From: Nocardia arthritidis
GTDB lineage: Bacteria > Actinomycetota > Actinomycetes > Mycobacteriales > Mycobacteriaceae
DNA length: 64,000 bases
Assembly: GCF_011801145.1 (NCBI RefSeq)
Contig: NZ_CP046172.1
Location: forward strand, 2,294,001-2,358,000
Reading direction: 5' to 3'
Shown here: positions 8,705 to 17,195 of the stretch, in pieces
How positions within the stretch are numbered: position 1 is the first letter of the stretch
Layout of the letters: the number at the start of each line of letters is the position of its first letter
Made by a program: the position numbers and the translations under genes
The notes under the pieces: generated by a model
Databases searched by the model: none
What the model was told of the DNA's origin: nothing
The model's input: the letters and a program-made list of their open reading frames with translations, nothing else

Positions 8705-8779
8705 GAATACCTCTATTACGAATGGCAGCTCACGATCGGCCAAGTGCGGCAACGGCTTTCGAACTATTGTTGTCCGTGA

Positions 8780-9631
8780 TCACGCGGCGGATACACCACG
8801 AGGCCGCAATTCCGCGATGAAGTCGAGTATTTCGCGGTTGTAGCGCTCCGGATCACCCATGAACAGCCCGTGTCCCGCGCCCTCGATCACCACGAGCCGG
8901 GAATCCGGAAGCAGCGCGTGGGTGCGGCGGCCGGTGTGCTCCAACGCCGCCGAGCGGTCGGCGTCGCCATGAATGATCAGGGCGGGCACGGTGATTCCGG
9001 TGAGTTCGGCGCGCTGGTCCGCGGTGATGAACACCTGGTTCGTCGACAGCAGCACCCGCAGTGGGGTGTCGAAGAACTGACGGCGGGTCCAGTCGCCGAG
9101 GCCCGCCGAAACCCGGTAGCCGGGCCCGAACCAGTCGGCGGGCGTCGTGGCCTCGACGAAGGCGCCGATATCGCGGCGCATCACCGCACGGACGGCCTCG
9201 GCCGCGGCGGCGTCGACCGGGCCTTCCGGATTGTCGTCGGTGCGCAGGAGAAAAGGCGTGGTCGGGGCGCCGAGTACGATGCCGGACACCCGCTCGTCCG
9301 AATGCCGGGACAGGTAGCGGATGATCTCCGCCGAGCCCATCGAGTGCCCGACCAGCACCGCGTCGCGCAGATCCAGGTGTGCGAGCAGTTCGGCCAGATC
9401 GTCGGCGAGGCGGTCGAGGTCGTAGCCCCCGCCGGGTAGATCGGAGCGACCGTGTCCGCGCCGGTCGAAAACCACACAGCGCATGTCCGCGGACAGAACC
9501 GCGGGCACCTGGTAATTCCACATCCCGCTGTTCAACGCCCACGCGTGCAGGAATACGACCGGCTGGGCCGCGGGCGCACCCGCCTGTGCGTAGAACAGCC
9601 GGGTCCCGTCGCTGGTGTCGAGGTATGGCAT
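8780..9631 (-). CDS. alpha/beta hydrolase (chloroperoxidase/arylesterase-like)
   Basis: 283 residues, standard length for the family. The nucleophile elbow is G-H-S-M-G (Ser about residue 96), an oxyanion segment sits at FLHAWALN, and the C-terminal acid/His region reads IIHGDADRSA and GAGHGLFMGD. It hydrolyses an ester-like substrate or acts as a cofactor-free haloperoxidase; the substrate is unknown. ATG 9631 with AAGGAAT about 8 nt upstream. It is divergent from a broken XRE-type regulator gene at 9742, which may once have controlled it. Confidence 0.88.
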   Translation of the reverse strand: MPYLDTSDGTRLFYAQAGAPAAQPVVFLHAWALNSGMWNYQVPAVLSADMRCVVFDRRGHGRSDLPGGGYDLDRLADDLAELLAHLDLRDAVLVGHSMGSAEIIRYLSRHSDERVSGIVLGAPTTPFLLRTDDNPEGPVDAAAAEAVRAVMRRDIGAFVEATTPADWFGPGYRVSAGLGDWTRRQFFDTPLRVLLSTNQVFITADQRAELTGITVPALIIHGDADRSAALEHTGRRTHALLPDSRLVVIEGAGHGLFMGDPERYNREILDFIAELRPRGVSAA

Positions 9632-9730
9632 TGCCGAATTCCTTTCTGGAGTAAGGGAACTCGGTAATCGTGCGGTCGTGTTCGGCGGAAAGCGATTACC
9701 TCACAGGTATGCCGGTATCGGCCCGGCTAT

Positions 9731-9747
9731 TGTCACGCGTTGTGACA
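9731..9747. promoter_or_regulatory. inverted repeat TGTCAC-N5-GTGACA at the start of the broken regulator gene
   Basis: Perfect 6-bp arms with spacer GCGTT. It overlaps the GTG (9742) of the XRE remnant and lies about 100 nt from the divergent hydrolase start, as expected for an autoregulatory operator. Confidence 0.45.
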
Positions 9748-10025
9748 CCTCCGGCCGTTGGCGAACTGATCCGCCTGCGGCGCGCTCTAGCCGGATGGAG
9801 CTCGCACACGCGATCGGAATCTCGCCCCGCCACCTGAGTTTCGTCGAATTGGGCAAATCGAATCCCAGCCGCGGCCTGCTCATGACGATCGCCGATGAGG
9901 TCGCGACCTGGCCCGCCATCCCGGAGCGCCACTCGTGGAACCGGCTGTTCCCCGACGAACCCGATGGCCCGGTGCTGTTCTTCCCCCGCGCAAGAAGCCC
10001 GAATCGCACCGCCCGGAAGGAGCAT
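9742..10025 (+). pseudogene. frameshifted XRE-type HTH regulator remnant
   Basis: From GTG 9742 one frame reads VTPPAVGELIRLRRALAG and then loses homology. The next frame supplies the expected continuation MELAHAIGISPRHLSFVELG and KSNPSRGLLMTIADEV, the helix-turn-helix of XRE/MmyB-type regulators. A single frameshift near 9785-9795 would join them. After about residue 60 the recognisable sequence stops and the ligand-binding part is not recognisable, so the gene is broken even if the frameshift were a sequencing error. The 3' boundary is approximate. Confidence 0.65.
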
Positions 10026-10196
10026 GACCTGCGGGTATCGGTGCGCGGTGTGGCGGACGTCACCTTCGCGTGCTCTGATCCTCCGCTCGAGTCACAGTGG
10101 ATTGTCGGGAGCGCAAGCCCGAGAAAGAGGATCGTTCACGGTCTCCGTGATCGGTTGTCGACCGGAGTCCTATTGCTGACCCAAGGCGGTAACTGG

Positions 10197-11330
10197 ATGG
10201 CCGATATCGGATCGTTGTTGCGAGCCTGGTGGCGAGACGGGGTCGATTATCGCTGGCTGATCGAGACGTTCGAATCGCATTCGGCCCTCGCTCCGATGAA
10301 GATCATGATCGGGTCCGCGGGCATCGTCATGGCGTCGATAACCGCCCTGGCCCTGCTGTCGCAGGCGGGGCAGCGCGGTGTGGTGGGAGTGACTCAGGCG
10401 GTCGTCGCGATCACGCTCGCCCTGGCGTGGACGCTGAGGTGGTGGTTGCTGCCGTGGCCGCGCGAAGGCGAGTCGCTCGTGTGGATCGCGGCCATCGATA
10501 TCACCGTCACCGCCAACAACGTGCTGGTCCAGGACCGCCTACTGGGGGCCTTGGGCATCGTGCTGCTGGTGACGACCGGCGGATACGCCACGATCTTCCA
10601 CGGTCCGCGGATTCTGGCCCTGCACGTCGGCTGGTCGTTTGTGTCCTTGGTATTGGTGGGGATCTTGATGTTCGTCGGAAAGCCGGGGAACACCGGACAT
10701 GGGAAGGGCGACCTGCTCCTGTGCGTCGGAGTCATGATGTCCAACATCTGTGTGACCGGCGTCGTGCTCCCCATCGTGCATTTCTCGCATTGGCTGGTGC
10801 AGCGGGACGCGCAATCGGATCCGCTGACCAAGCTGCTGAACCGGCGCGGTCTCGACAGTCGCCTGTCGCGATTCTTCGACCCCGCCGTGCGCGGGGGCGT
10901 GTACGCGGTGACCTTCGACCTGGATCGGTTCAAATCCGTCAACGACACCTTCGGCCATTCGCTGGGCGACGAGGTGCTGGTGCGCACCGCGAAATGCCTA
11001 CGCGAAGCGGCCCCGCCGGGCGCCGTCGTCGCGCGCACCGGCGGCGAGGAATTCGCGGTCGTCGGATACCTGAAGGACGACTGCGTCGGGGCTATCGCGG
11101 AACGGCTGCGCGGCGCGATCGAAACTATGACCGATCTGCCGATCACCATCACCGCCAGCGTCGGAGCCGCCGTCACCGCGCTGAACGGAACCGGCGAAAC
11201 CCGCACGGCCCCACTGCGCCAAAGCCTGTTCCGCTCCGCCGATACGGCCATGTACGAGGCAAAACGCTTGGGCGGCAACAGCGTTGTGATCGCCGAAACC
11301 CCGGCCGGTGCGCAAACAAGCCCGAACTGA
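10197..11330 (+). CDS. membrane-anchored GGDEF diguanylate cyclase
   Basis: 377 residues. The N-terminal half (about residues 35-205) has roughly six hydrophobic membrane segments; the C-terminal half is a GGDEF domain with FDLDRFKSVNDTFGHSLGDE and the active-site variant GGEEF. It makes c-di-GMP from two GTP at the inner face of the membrane. The RxxD inhibitory site expected five residues before the GG motif is absent (PPGA there), so product inhibition by that site is unlikely. ATG 10197 follows AAGGCGG; the open frame reaches back to 9615, but that part is debris of the XRE gene. No EAL partner is nearby. Confidence 0.85.
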   Translation: MADIGSLLRAWWRDGVDYRWLIETFESHSALAPMKIMIGSAGIVMASITALALLSQAGQRGVVGVTQAVVAITLALAWTLRWWLLPWPREGESLVWIAAIDITVTANNVLVQDRLLGALGIVLLVTTGGYATIFHGPRILALHVGWSFVSLVLVGILMFVGKPGNTGHGKGDLLLCVGVMMSNICVTGVVLPIVHFSHWLVQRDAQSDPLTKLLNRRGLDSRLSRFFDPAVRGGVYAVTFDLDRFKSVNDTFGHSLGDEVLVRTAKCLREAAPPGAVVARTGGEEFAVVGYLKDDCVGAIAERLRGAIETMTDLPITITASVGAAVTALNGTGETRTAPLRQSLFRSADTAMYEAKRLGGNSVVIAETPAGAQTSPN

Positions 11331-11357
11331 CGAGGCCGTGTCAGGTCCATGAGCTCA

Positions 11358-11975
11358 TCAGTTGTGTAGCGATAGGACCGCCAATTCTTCCCAGCGGAAT
11401 TGAAGATTTTCGAAGTCGACCAGGACGTCTACCAGGCGAATGTTGTTCACCGTGAGTGGCGCTCTGCGGTCGGTCGCATTGCGCAATCTGGTCTGGAGCG
11501 GCCCGGAGTCGCCTTTTCCTCGGGCATAGGCCAACGTGATGTGCGGGCGGCCGTTCTGGTACCGAACTGCCTCCGGTCCGAAGATTTCACCGGCCGCGGT
11601 TGTCACACGGTTACGGAGTTCGGTGAAATCGCGATCGGGCACCAGATCAAGGGCGATACTGCTGCGACCCGCAACCGCAGGCCCGCATGTCACCTCGAAG
11701 GACGGCACCTCGGCGGCGGCCCGCTGAAGCCGCTCAACCAATTCCGCTCGCTGGGGGCCGGGCACATCCCGTGCCGCGATGCCATCGACCACCATGAGAG
11801 TGGCGTGCAGCCACTCGTCCGGCTGTGGCGATACGAACTCCACGTCGTCGATGATGCCGCGGTAAGCATCGACCAGGGGTTTGATCTCGGCCGAATCCGG
11901 CACGAAATAGATATGCAATTTGGTCCAATCCACCGGCCAGCGACGCTTCAGCTGGTCGACCATGAACATGTCCAC
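11358..11975 (-). CDS. 2'-5' RNA ligase superfamily protein
   Basis: About 205 residues with the two HxTx motifs of the 2H phosphoesterase fold: H-A-T-L (within DEWLHATLMVVDG) and H-I-T-L (within GRPHITLAYARG). Members are RNA ligases or cyclic phosphodiesterases acting on 2',3'-cyclic or 2'-5' bonds; the true bacterial substrate is unclear. Start GTG 11975 lies 12 nt after GGAGGAG; ATG 11969 is the alternative. It converges with the diguanylate cyclase gene; no operon partners. Confidence 0.82.
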   Translation of the reverse strand: MDMFMVDQLKRRWPVDWTKLHIYFVPDSAEIKPLVDAYRGIIDDVEFVSPQPDEWLHATLMVVDGIAARDVPGPQRAELVERLQRAAAEVPSFEVTCGPAVAGRSSIALDLVPDRDFTELRNRVTTAAGEIFGPEAVRYQNGRPHITLAYARGKGDSGPLQTRLRNATDRRAPLTVNNIRLVDVLVDFENLQFRWEELAVLSLHN

Positions 11976-12134
11976 AGGTTGTCTTGTCTCCTCCGGATCG
12001 CGACCTAGCTCGGCCTCCCGGCAGTCATCTTGGGCCCTCATCCTTATCGTTGCCCACGGGTGGACGACAACCAGAACAGGGGCTTTCGGTTGCCCGATGC
12101 GAGGTCAGGTGGGTTCCGGTTCGAGCGATACCGA

Positions 12135-12551
12135 TTACTCGACGATCGTTGTCATCCGCTCGTCGTAACCGGTGCGGGCGTCGATCACGCGACCGGCCGC
12201 CCACCAGTTCTCGCGCGCGGTCTCCACGATGCGGAACGCGACGTCCTCCGGGGGCACTCCGGCCTTTTCCCGCAGTTGGTCGACCAGCGACTCGAACAGG
12301 GCCTTCTTGGTGTCGGCCGTGCGGTTGTTGAACGACAGCGTGATGCACATCAGGCGGTTCGAACGAGGGAGTCCGAACACGACGTCCTCGTGAAAAGCTG
12401 TGCCCTCCGGGAATTCGTGGAAATAGTGGAAGCGATCGTCGTCGGGGATGTGGAGTGTATCGACCATCGCGGCGTGGATGGCGTCGGAGATGGCTTTGCG
12501 CTGGTCGCGAGTGGTCACGCCCTGGTGAAGGTAGATGTCGGCCAATGGCAT
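12135..12551 (-). CDS. 4-oxalocrotonate tautomerase-like protein
   Basis: 138 residues beginning MPLADIYLHQG, so Pro2 becomes the N-terminal catalytic base after Met removal, as in the tautomerase superfamily. Length fits the longer tautomerase_2-like members with an internal repeat. ATG 12551 is preceded by a strong AGGAG at 7 nt. The reading frame upstream is open and in phase with the chimeric gene 12552-13412, so a read-through fusion is possible, but the RBS argues for independent initiation here. Confidence 0.82.
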   Translation of the reverse strand: MPLADIYLHQGVTTRDQRKAISDAIHAAMVDTLHIPDDDRFHYFHEFPEGTAFHEDVVFGLPRSNRLMCITLSFNNRTADTKKALFESLVDQLREKAGVPPEDVAFRIVETARENWWAAGRVIDARTGYDERMTTIVE

Positions 12552-13412
12552 CGCGTTACTCCTGATGGTGAGTCGGGTCGAGAATTGGGCAGGGCAAGCG
12601 CCGGGCGCGGGCACGCGAAAGCACGTGACCACGGCGCATGTTGCGAGGTATTGGCCGATGAGGGCGAGCAGTGCGACCGCCCGCGTCTCGCCGAAATCCG
12701 ACAGGAACTCGGCGTACAGGCCGTCCGATACGTCGTGGTCGCGTACGAGCGCGAGCGCCACGTCGTGGGCCAGCTGAGCGGTCCGGTCGAGGCCCTCGGG
12801 AGTGCGCGCGGCGACGAGGTCCTCGATGGCATCGTCGCTCAGGCCGGCGCCACGTGCGGCTGCGCTGTGGGCGCCGACATCCACGGCGAATTCGGCACTG
12901 CCGACGTCGATCAGCGGTATCGCGCTGCGGATCACGGGAGCCGACAGCTCGGTCATCGCCGCGCTGAAGATCTCCGCCTCCTCGGCGTGCTGTCCGAAAT
13001 AGTCGAACAGCTCGGATCCGAGCGCCTCGACCACTTGGGAACGACCCGTCCTGACTGTTTCGGGAAAACGCAGCGCGGACTGCCAGATGGCCGGGCCGGC
13101 GCCGTTCTGGACCGCGTATTTCAGTGAATTGGGCGCGTCCTTGTGTAGCACCCGAAGCATCGACGTGCCCGAGAAGGCCGATGTGGTGGGATCGTACCGG
13201 AGGAAGCCGAGGGCAGCACCGGCCCGAAGCAGTCGGTATGTCATATCCGGGTCACTGGACACGCGGCTCGCCAACTCTGCCGCTGTGCTCGATCCCACCT
13301 CGTCGAGATGTTCGGCGATCGAAAGCATAGCCATGGTTCGCACGACCTGACTCGCGTTCTGCCCCAACGACATCAGGTACACCTTTTCGAATTCTCCGGA
13401 TCCGCTACTCAC
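12552..13412 (-). pseudogene. deletion chimera: O-methyltransferase N-terminus joined to carboxymuconolactone decarboxylase C-terminus
   Basis: From GTG 13412, about 180 residues match the dimerisation domain and start of the catalytic domain of an O-methyltransferase (MAMLSIAEHLDEVGSSTAAE, later GPAIWQSALRFPETVRTG). The sequence is cut within SAM motif I (FAVDVG) near 12872. It continues in frame as the C-terminal ~107 residues of a carboxymuconolactone decarboxylase-like protein (AHSAAARGAGLSDDAIEDLV, GLYAEFLSDFGETRAVALLA). Neither enzyme is complete: no SAM site, and only about half of the AhpD-like fold. There is no stop before the tautomerase. This looks like an in-frame deletion that removed the 3' part of one gene and the 5' part of the next. 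Confidence 0.75.
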
Positions 13413-13785
13413 GGTGTCCACCCATCTTCGCCGTTGATCAACGCGCCCGCCTCGTCCATCGCATCCCACGCCTGCGCGGGATCGGTGCGCGTTTCCCACC
13501 CGCCGGGTTGTGATCGGCACCGCGGTGAAGTCGAGGGGCTCGATTCGTCGGCCGGGTCCGGCGCAGTGGAATATGCCCGCGACCGGACCCAGCACGAATC
13601 AGCTTGCCGCCGAAGCGGATGAGGTGGCATCACCCCGTCGGGGTGATATTCGATCGCCAGTGGCGGCCGGGTTCCGGCGAGATATCCGGAGCGTGGGCAT
13701 CATCCATCCCACCCGGCGGAACTGGGCGCGGGCCTTCTCCCGCCCTGCCGTGCCAGGAAGTTCGACTCACAAGAAACGCGAATAG
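13413..13785. other. gap with a truncated minus-strand tail and a small hairpin
   Basis: A minus-strand frame ending at 13409 (TGA overlapping the chimera's GTG) has the protein-like tail PAQAWDAMDEAGALINGEDG, suggesting the 3' end of a lost upstream gene of the same operon. Inverted repeat ATCACCCC-GTC-GGGGTGAT (13629-13647) could be a weak terminator. No full gene is supported. Confidence 0.35.
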
Positions 13786-13815
13786 TCGAACATATGTTCT
13801 ACGCCAGGGTAGACT
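13786..13815 (+). promoter_or_regulatory. SOS (LexA) box over a leaderless promoter
   Basis: TCGAACATATGTTCTA (13786-13801) matches the actinobacterial LexA operator consensus TCGAACN4GTTCGA at all but one or two outer positions; the core GAACATATGTTC is a perfect palindrome. It lies where the -35 of the downstream promoter should be: TAGACT at 13810-13815 is the -10, 7 nt before GTG 13823. Confidence 0.75.
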
Positions 13816-13822
13816 GGCTCGG

Positions 13823-14140
13823 GTGAATACACATTCGACCGCGCTGGCGCCGGATGCTCGAGCACGAGGATGGCCGGACCTGGCCGATGTCGACTTGCTG
13901 CGCACCCTAGTCGAAACCGAACGCCGTCGAAGGCGACTGGATGCTGCCATGCGCGCGGCCGTCGCGGAAGCCGAGCGTCGTGGCCTCGCCGCGGACACCG
14001 GCTACCGGGACACCGTGGAGCTATTGACCGATCTGCTGCGGATCAGTGTCCACGAAGCGCGCCGGCGAATCGAATACGCGGCCCCGCAGGCCCGCTCGCG
14101 TTCCAGAAAGGTGTGGAGGGTGCTGGCGGCGGCAAGCTGA
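13823..14140 (+). pseudogene. truncated DUF222 (13E12-type) protein
   Basis: 105 residues matching only the N-terminus of DUF222/HNH endonuclease-repeat proteins: an acidic-basic helical segment (LADVDLLRTLVETERRRRRL, then AADTGYRDTVELLTDLLRIS and VHEARRRIEYA). Full members run to about 400-500 residues and end in an HNH nuclease domain, which is not visible downstream. In mycobacteria several 13E12 genes are LexA-controlled, in agreement with the SOS box here. The start is leaderless GTG 13823. From 14141 to 14393 no gene was recognised, so this is a decayed stump whose promoter survives. Confidence 0.7.
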
Positions 14141-14393
14141 GGCCGGGCGCCTCGACTTCTGTTCGGAGGTTCGAGTCGAAGAGTTCGAGCCAGGTCAGAA
14201 ATTTGCATGGACTTCCAGCGATCGCCCCGTATTGCACGCCCCGGCGACCACGGTTCATCACGCCCACTGAGGACACGTGTGAGGCCGACCCGCGCTATCG
14301 GACAAACCGCCGGTCGGCCTCCGCGTACTCCGGGACTTGCGGCGAGCCACCCCGAAGTCGAGGCCGACAGGAGCTGCCTGCGAAAATGAGAAA

Positions 14394-14426
14394 GCGCGAA
14401 CCGATCCGCTTCGGATCGGCTCGCGC
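14394..14426 (-). terminator. terminator downstream of tRNA-His
   Basis: Stem GCGCGA...TCGCGC plus CCGATCC...GGATCGG around loop GCTTC with one A-C mismatch; on the minus strand it is followed by a T-rich stretch (TTTCTCATTTTC). It lies 9 nt past the tRNA 3' end. Confidence 0.8.
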
Positions 14427-14435
14427 CCTCGCACT

Positions 14436-14511
14436 TGGGGTGAGCGACGGGACTCGAACCCGCGACAGCCAGGATCACAACCTGGTGCTCTACCAACTGA
14501 ACTACGCTCAC
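14436..14511 (-). tRNA. tRNA-His (anticodon GTG)
   Basis: 76-nt cloverleaf on the minus strand: acceptor GTGAGCG/CGCTCAC, D arm AGTTCAGTTGGTAGAGC, anticodon arm CCAGG-TTGTGAT-CCTGG with GTG anticodon, T arm CGGGTTCGAGTCCCG, discriminator C73 and an encoded CCA (14436-14438). Base 14512 would give the extra G-1 typical of tRNA-His, pairing with C73. Confidence 0.97.
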
Positions 14512-14566
14512 CATCGCCGGTGATTATCCGGCGCGGTCGATACTAGCGCGAAACTGGTTACAAACC

Positions 14567-15202
14567 CTAATCGGTTTCCGACGTGCTGTTTTGTGGGGCC
14601 GGGGGGCCGCTGAGGTCGGCGGCGACGGCGGCGATGTCGGCGGTGGAGGGGCCGGGGGCGGGGACGAAGGCGGTGCGCCGGTAGTACTCGAGCTCCCGGA
14701 TGGATTCCTTGATGTCGGCTAGCGCGCGGTGCGAGAGGCCCTTCTCCGGCTGGCCGAAGTAGATGCGCGGATACCAGCGGCGGCACAGCTCTTTGATGGA
14801 GCTCACATCGATCATCCGGTAGTGCAGGTGCTCGTCCAGCAGCGGCATGTCGCGGGCGATGAAGCCCCGATCGGTCGCGATGGAGTTGCCTGCCAGCGGC
14901 ACGGTGCCGGGGGTCGGCACGTATTCGCGGATGTAGTCGAGGATCTTCTGCTCGGCGTCGGCGAGCGTGACGGTGGAGTTTCGGACCTCGTCGGTGAGGC
15001 CGGATCGCGCGTGCATCTCGGCGACGACGGGGGGCATGGCGGCCAGGGCCGCGTCGTCGGCGTGGATCACGATGTCCACGCCCTCACCGAGGATGTTCAG
15101 ATCACTGTCGGTAACCAGCGCGGCCACCTCGATCAGCTTGTCGCTGTCGAGCCGCAGCCCGGTCATCTCGCAATCCATCCACACCACATATTTGTCGGAC
15201 AC
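14567..15202 (-). CDS. orn: oligoribonuclease
   Basis: 211 residues. A 3'-5' exonuclease of the DEDDh family that degrades 2-5 nt RNA oligomers (nanoRNA, pGpG) to nucleotides. Motifs seen: Exo I D-x-E in [11 protein letters not shown] (near residue 10), Exo II in [17 protein letters not shown], and Exo III H-R-A-L-x-D-I. Start GTG 15202 has TAATGT 7 nt upstream on the minus strand, a leaderless pattern; the longer open frame upstream is not protein-like. It lies next to tRNA-His and is divergent from the HerA-like ATPase gene. Because pGpG is its substrate it links functionally to c-di-GMP turnover. Confidence 0.95.
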   Translation of the reverse strand: MSDKYVVWMDCEMTGLRLDSDKLIEVAALVTDSDLNILGEGVDIVIHADDAALAAMPPVVAEMHARSGLTDEVRNSTVTLADAEQKILDYIREYVPTPGTVPLAGNSIATDRGFIARDMPLLDEHLHYRMIDVSSIKELCRRWYPRIYFGQPEKGLSHRALADIKESIRELEYYRRTAFVPAPGPSTADIAAVAADLSGPPAPQNSTSETD

Positions 15203-15400
15203 CTGGGCAACATTAGTCAGCCGCCATCGCGGTGTGTCCGATTGCCTCCATTGTGTGATGACCCGCCCGCATCGGCTTCGCCTCCTGCCGTCACCGGGTG
15301 GCGGCGATAGAGTGGCGACCAGCATCCCGTGTGTGCGTTTCGGTGCGACAGCAGTACTTGCGTTCAGCAGTCGGAGTCAGACCAAGACGGAGGACGTGCG

Positions 15401-17122
15401 ATGACCAGCCCCCAGGAGAAAGCGGCCGCGGCCAGGAAAGCGGCGGAGGAGGCGGCCAGGAAGGCGGCGGAGGCGGCGGCTGCCGCGGAAGCCGCCGAGG
15501 CGGAGGCGGCCGCGCAGAAGGCCGATGCGGAAACAACTCCGCCACAAGAAAGTTCCGCGTCGCAAAAGGAATCGAAAACGTCTGCGTCGCAGGCCGATTC
15601 GAAACCCGGTGCCGCGCAGGAGATCGCCGCCGGATACGCATTCGACGGCGCCGCACTGGAATTGGGCACGGTCCTGGTCGACGGACGGGTGGATCCCACT
15701 GCGCGGGTGCGGATTCCGATGCGCACCATGAACCGCCACGGGTTGGTCGCGGGCGCCACCGGCACCGGTAAGACCAAAACGCTGCAGGGCATCGCCGAGC
15801 AGCTCTCCCGCGCCGGTATTCCGGTGGTGCTCGCCGACGTCAAGGGTGATCTGTCCGGATTGAGCAAACCGGGTGAGTCCAATGACAAGATCGTCGCCCG
15901 CGCCGCGGAGACCGGCGACCCGGACTGGCAGCCGACGGGCTATCCGGTCGAATTCGTCTCGCTCGGCACCAACGGCATCGGCGTGCCGATCCGTGCGACC
16001 ATCACCTCCTTCGGCCCGGTTCTGCTCAGTAAGGTGTTGGGGCTCAACGAGACTCAGGAATCGACGCTGGGGCTGATCTTCCACTGGGCGGATAAGAACG
16101 GCCTGGCGCTGCTCGACCTGAAGGATCTGCGCGCCGTCATCACCCACCTCACCAGTCCGGAGGGCAAGGAGGATCTGAAGGGCATCGGCGGCGTCTCGGC
16201 GGCCACCGCGGGCGTGATCCTGCGTTCGCTGGTGAACCTGGAGTCCGACGGCGGCGACACCTTTTTCGGTGAGCCGGAACTGGATCCGGCGGATCTGTTG
16301 CGCACCGCGGGCGGACAGGGCGTTATCACGCTGTTCGAATTGGGCGCGCAGGCGGCGCGGCCGGTGATGTTCTCCACCTTCCTGATGTGGGTGCTCGCCG
16401 ACCTGTTCCAGACGCTGCCCGAGGTCGGTGATATGGATAAACCCAAGCTGGTGTTCATCTTCGACGAGGCGCACCTGCTGTTCGCCGACGCCTCGAAGGC
16501 GTTCCTCGATCAGGTGGAGCAGACCGTCAAGCTGATCCGCTCCAAGGGCGTCGGCGTATTCTTCTGCACCCAGCTGCCGACGGATATCCCGAATCCCGTT
16601 CTCTCCCAATTGGGTGCGCGCATCCAGCACGCGCTGCGCGCGTTCACGCCCGACGATCAGAAGGCGCTGTCCAAGACGGTCCGCACCTATCCGAAGACCG
16701 GAAACTACGATCTGGAAAAGGCTTTGACCTCACTCGGCACGGGTGAGGCCGTCGTGACGGTGCTTTCGGAGAAGGGCGCGCCGACTCCGGTGGCGTGGAC
16801 CAGGATCGCGCCGCCGCGCTCGCTGATGGACACCATCGGCGATGACGCGATCAAATCCCGGTCGCTGTCCAGTTCGCTGTACAGCAAGTACGGCCAAACC
16901 ATCGACCGGGAGTCGGCATACGAGATCCTGGCCGCGAAAGTCGCTGCGGCGCAACAGACTCCGGAGGCGCCGCCGGCGCCGGGGCGTACCTCGAAGAAGG
17001 AGGAGGAGACCACCGCGGAGCGGATCATGAACAATCCGGCGGTGAAGAACTTCCTGCGCTCGGCGGCGACGGCGGCGGGCCGGGAGATCAGCCGCAGCAT
17101 CTTCGGCACCCGGCGGCGCTGA
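15401..17122 (+). CDS. HerA-like ATPase / DUF853 family protein
   Basis: 573 residues. N-terminal 65 residues are Ala/Lys/Glu-rich and probably helical coiled coil or disordered. The core has a Walker A GATGTGKTKTL (residues about 118-128) and a Walker B-like region LVFIFDEAHLLF, as in the helicase HerA-like C-terminal (DUF853) family of hexameric P-loop translocases. The cellular role is poorly known; DNA processing is presumed. ATG 15401 with GGAGG at 8 nt. It faces away from orn and ends at a shared terminator with lysA. Confidence 0.88.
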   Translation: MTSPQEKAAAARKAAEEAARKAAEAAAAAEAAEAEAAAQKADAETTPPQESSASQKESKTSASQADSKPGAAQEIAAGYAFDGAALELGTVLVDGRVDPTARVRIPMRTMNRHGLVAGATGTGKTKTLQGIAEQLSRAGIPVVLADVKGDLSGLSKPGESNDKIVARAAETGDPDWQPTGYPVEFVSLGTNGIGVPIRATITSFGPVLLSKVLGLNETQESTLGLIFHWADKNGLALLDLKDLRAVITHLTSPEGKEDLKGIGGVSAATAGVILRSLVNLESDGGDTFFGEPELDPADLLRTAGGQGVITLFELGAQAARPVMFSTFLMWVLADLFQTLPEVGDMDKPKLVFIFDEAHLLFADASKAFLDQVEQTVKLIRSKGVGVFFCTQLPTDIPNPVLSQLGARIQHALRAFTPDDQKALSKTVRTYPKTGNYDLEKALTSLGTGEAVVTVLSEKGAPTPVAWTRIAPPRSLMDTIGDDAIKSRSLSSSLYSKYGQTIDRESAYEILAAKVAAAQQTPEAPPAPGRTSKKEEETTAERIMNNPAVKNFLRSAATAAGREISRSIFGTRRR

Positions 17123-17133
17123 ATCGCACAAGA

Positions 17134-17169
17134 ACTCGCGGCCGCACCGGGGCAGGTGCGACCGCGAGT
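17134..17169. terminator. bidirectional terminator between the HerA-like gene and lysA
   Basis: Stem ACTCGCGG/CCGCGAGT and CGCACC/GGTGCG with one internal mismatch and a 6-nt loop, located between two convergent stop codons. Confidence 0.65.
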
Positions 17170-17195
17170 CCCGATGCGGGACAACAGGTCCGGAT

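Noticed and set aside
9615..10196. N-terminal extension of the diguanylate cyclase
   Set aside because: Contains the shifted XRE helix-turn-helix; the cyclase has its own RBS and ATG at 10197.
14002..14514. Minus-strand frame starting in tRNA-His
   Set aside because: Its first residues (VVQLVEHQVVILAVAGS) are the familiar false translation of a tRNA gene.
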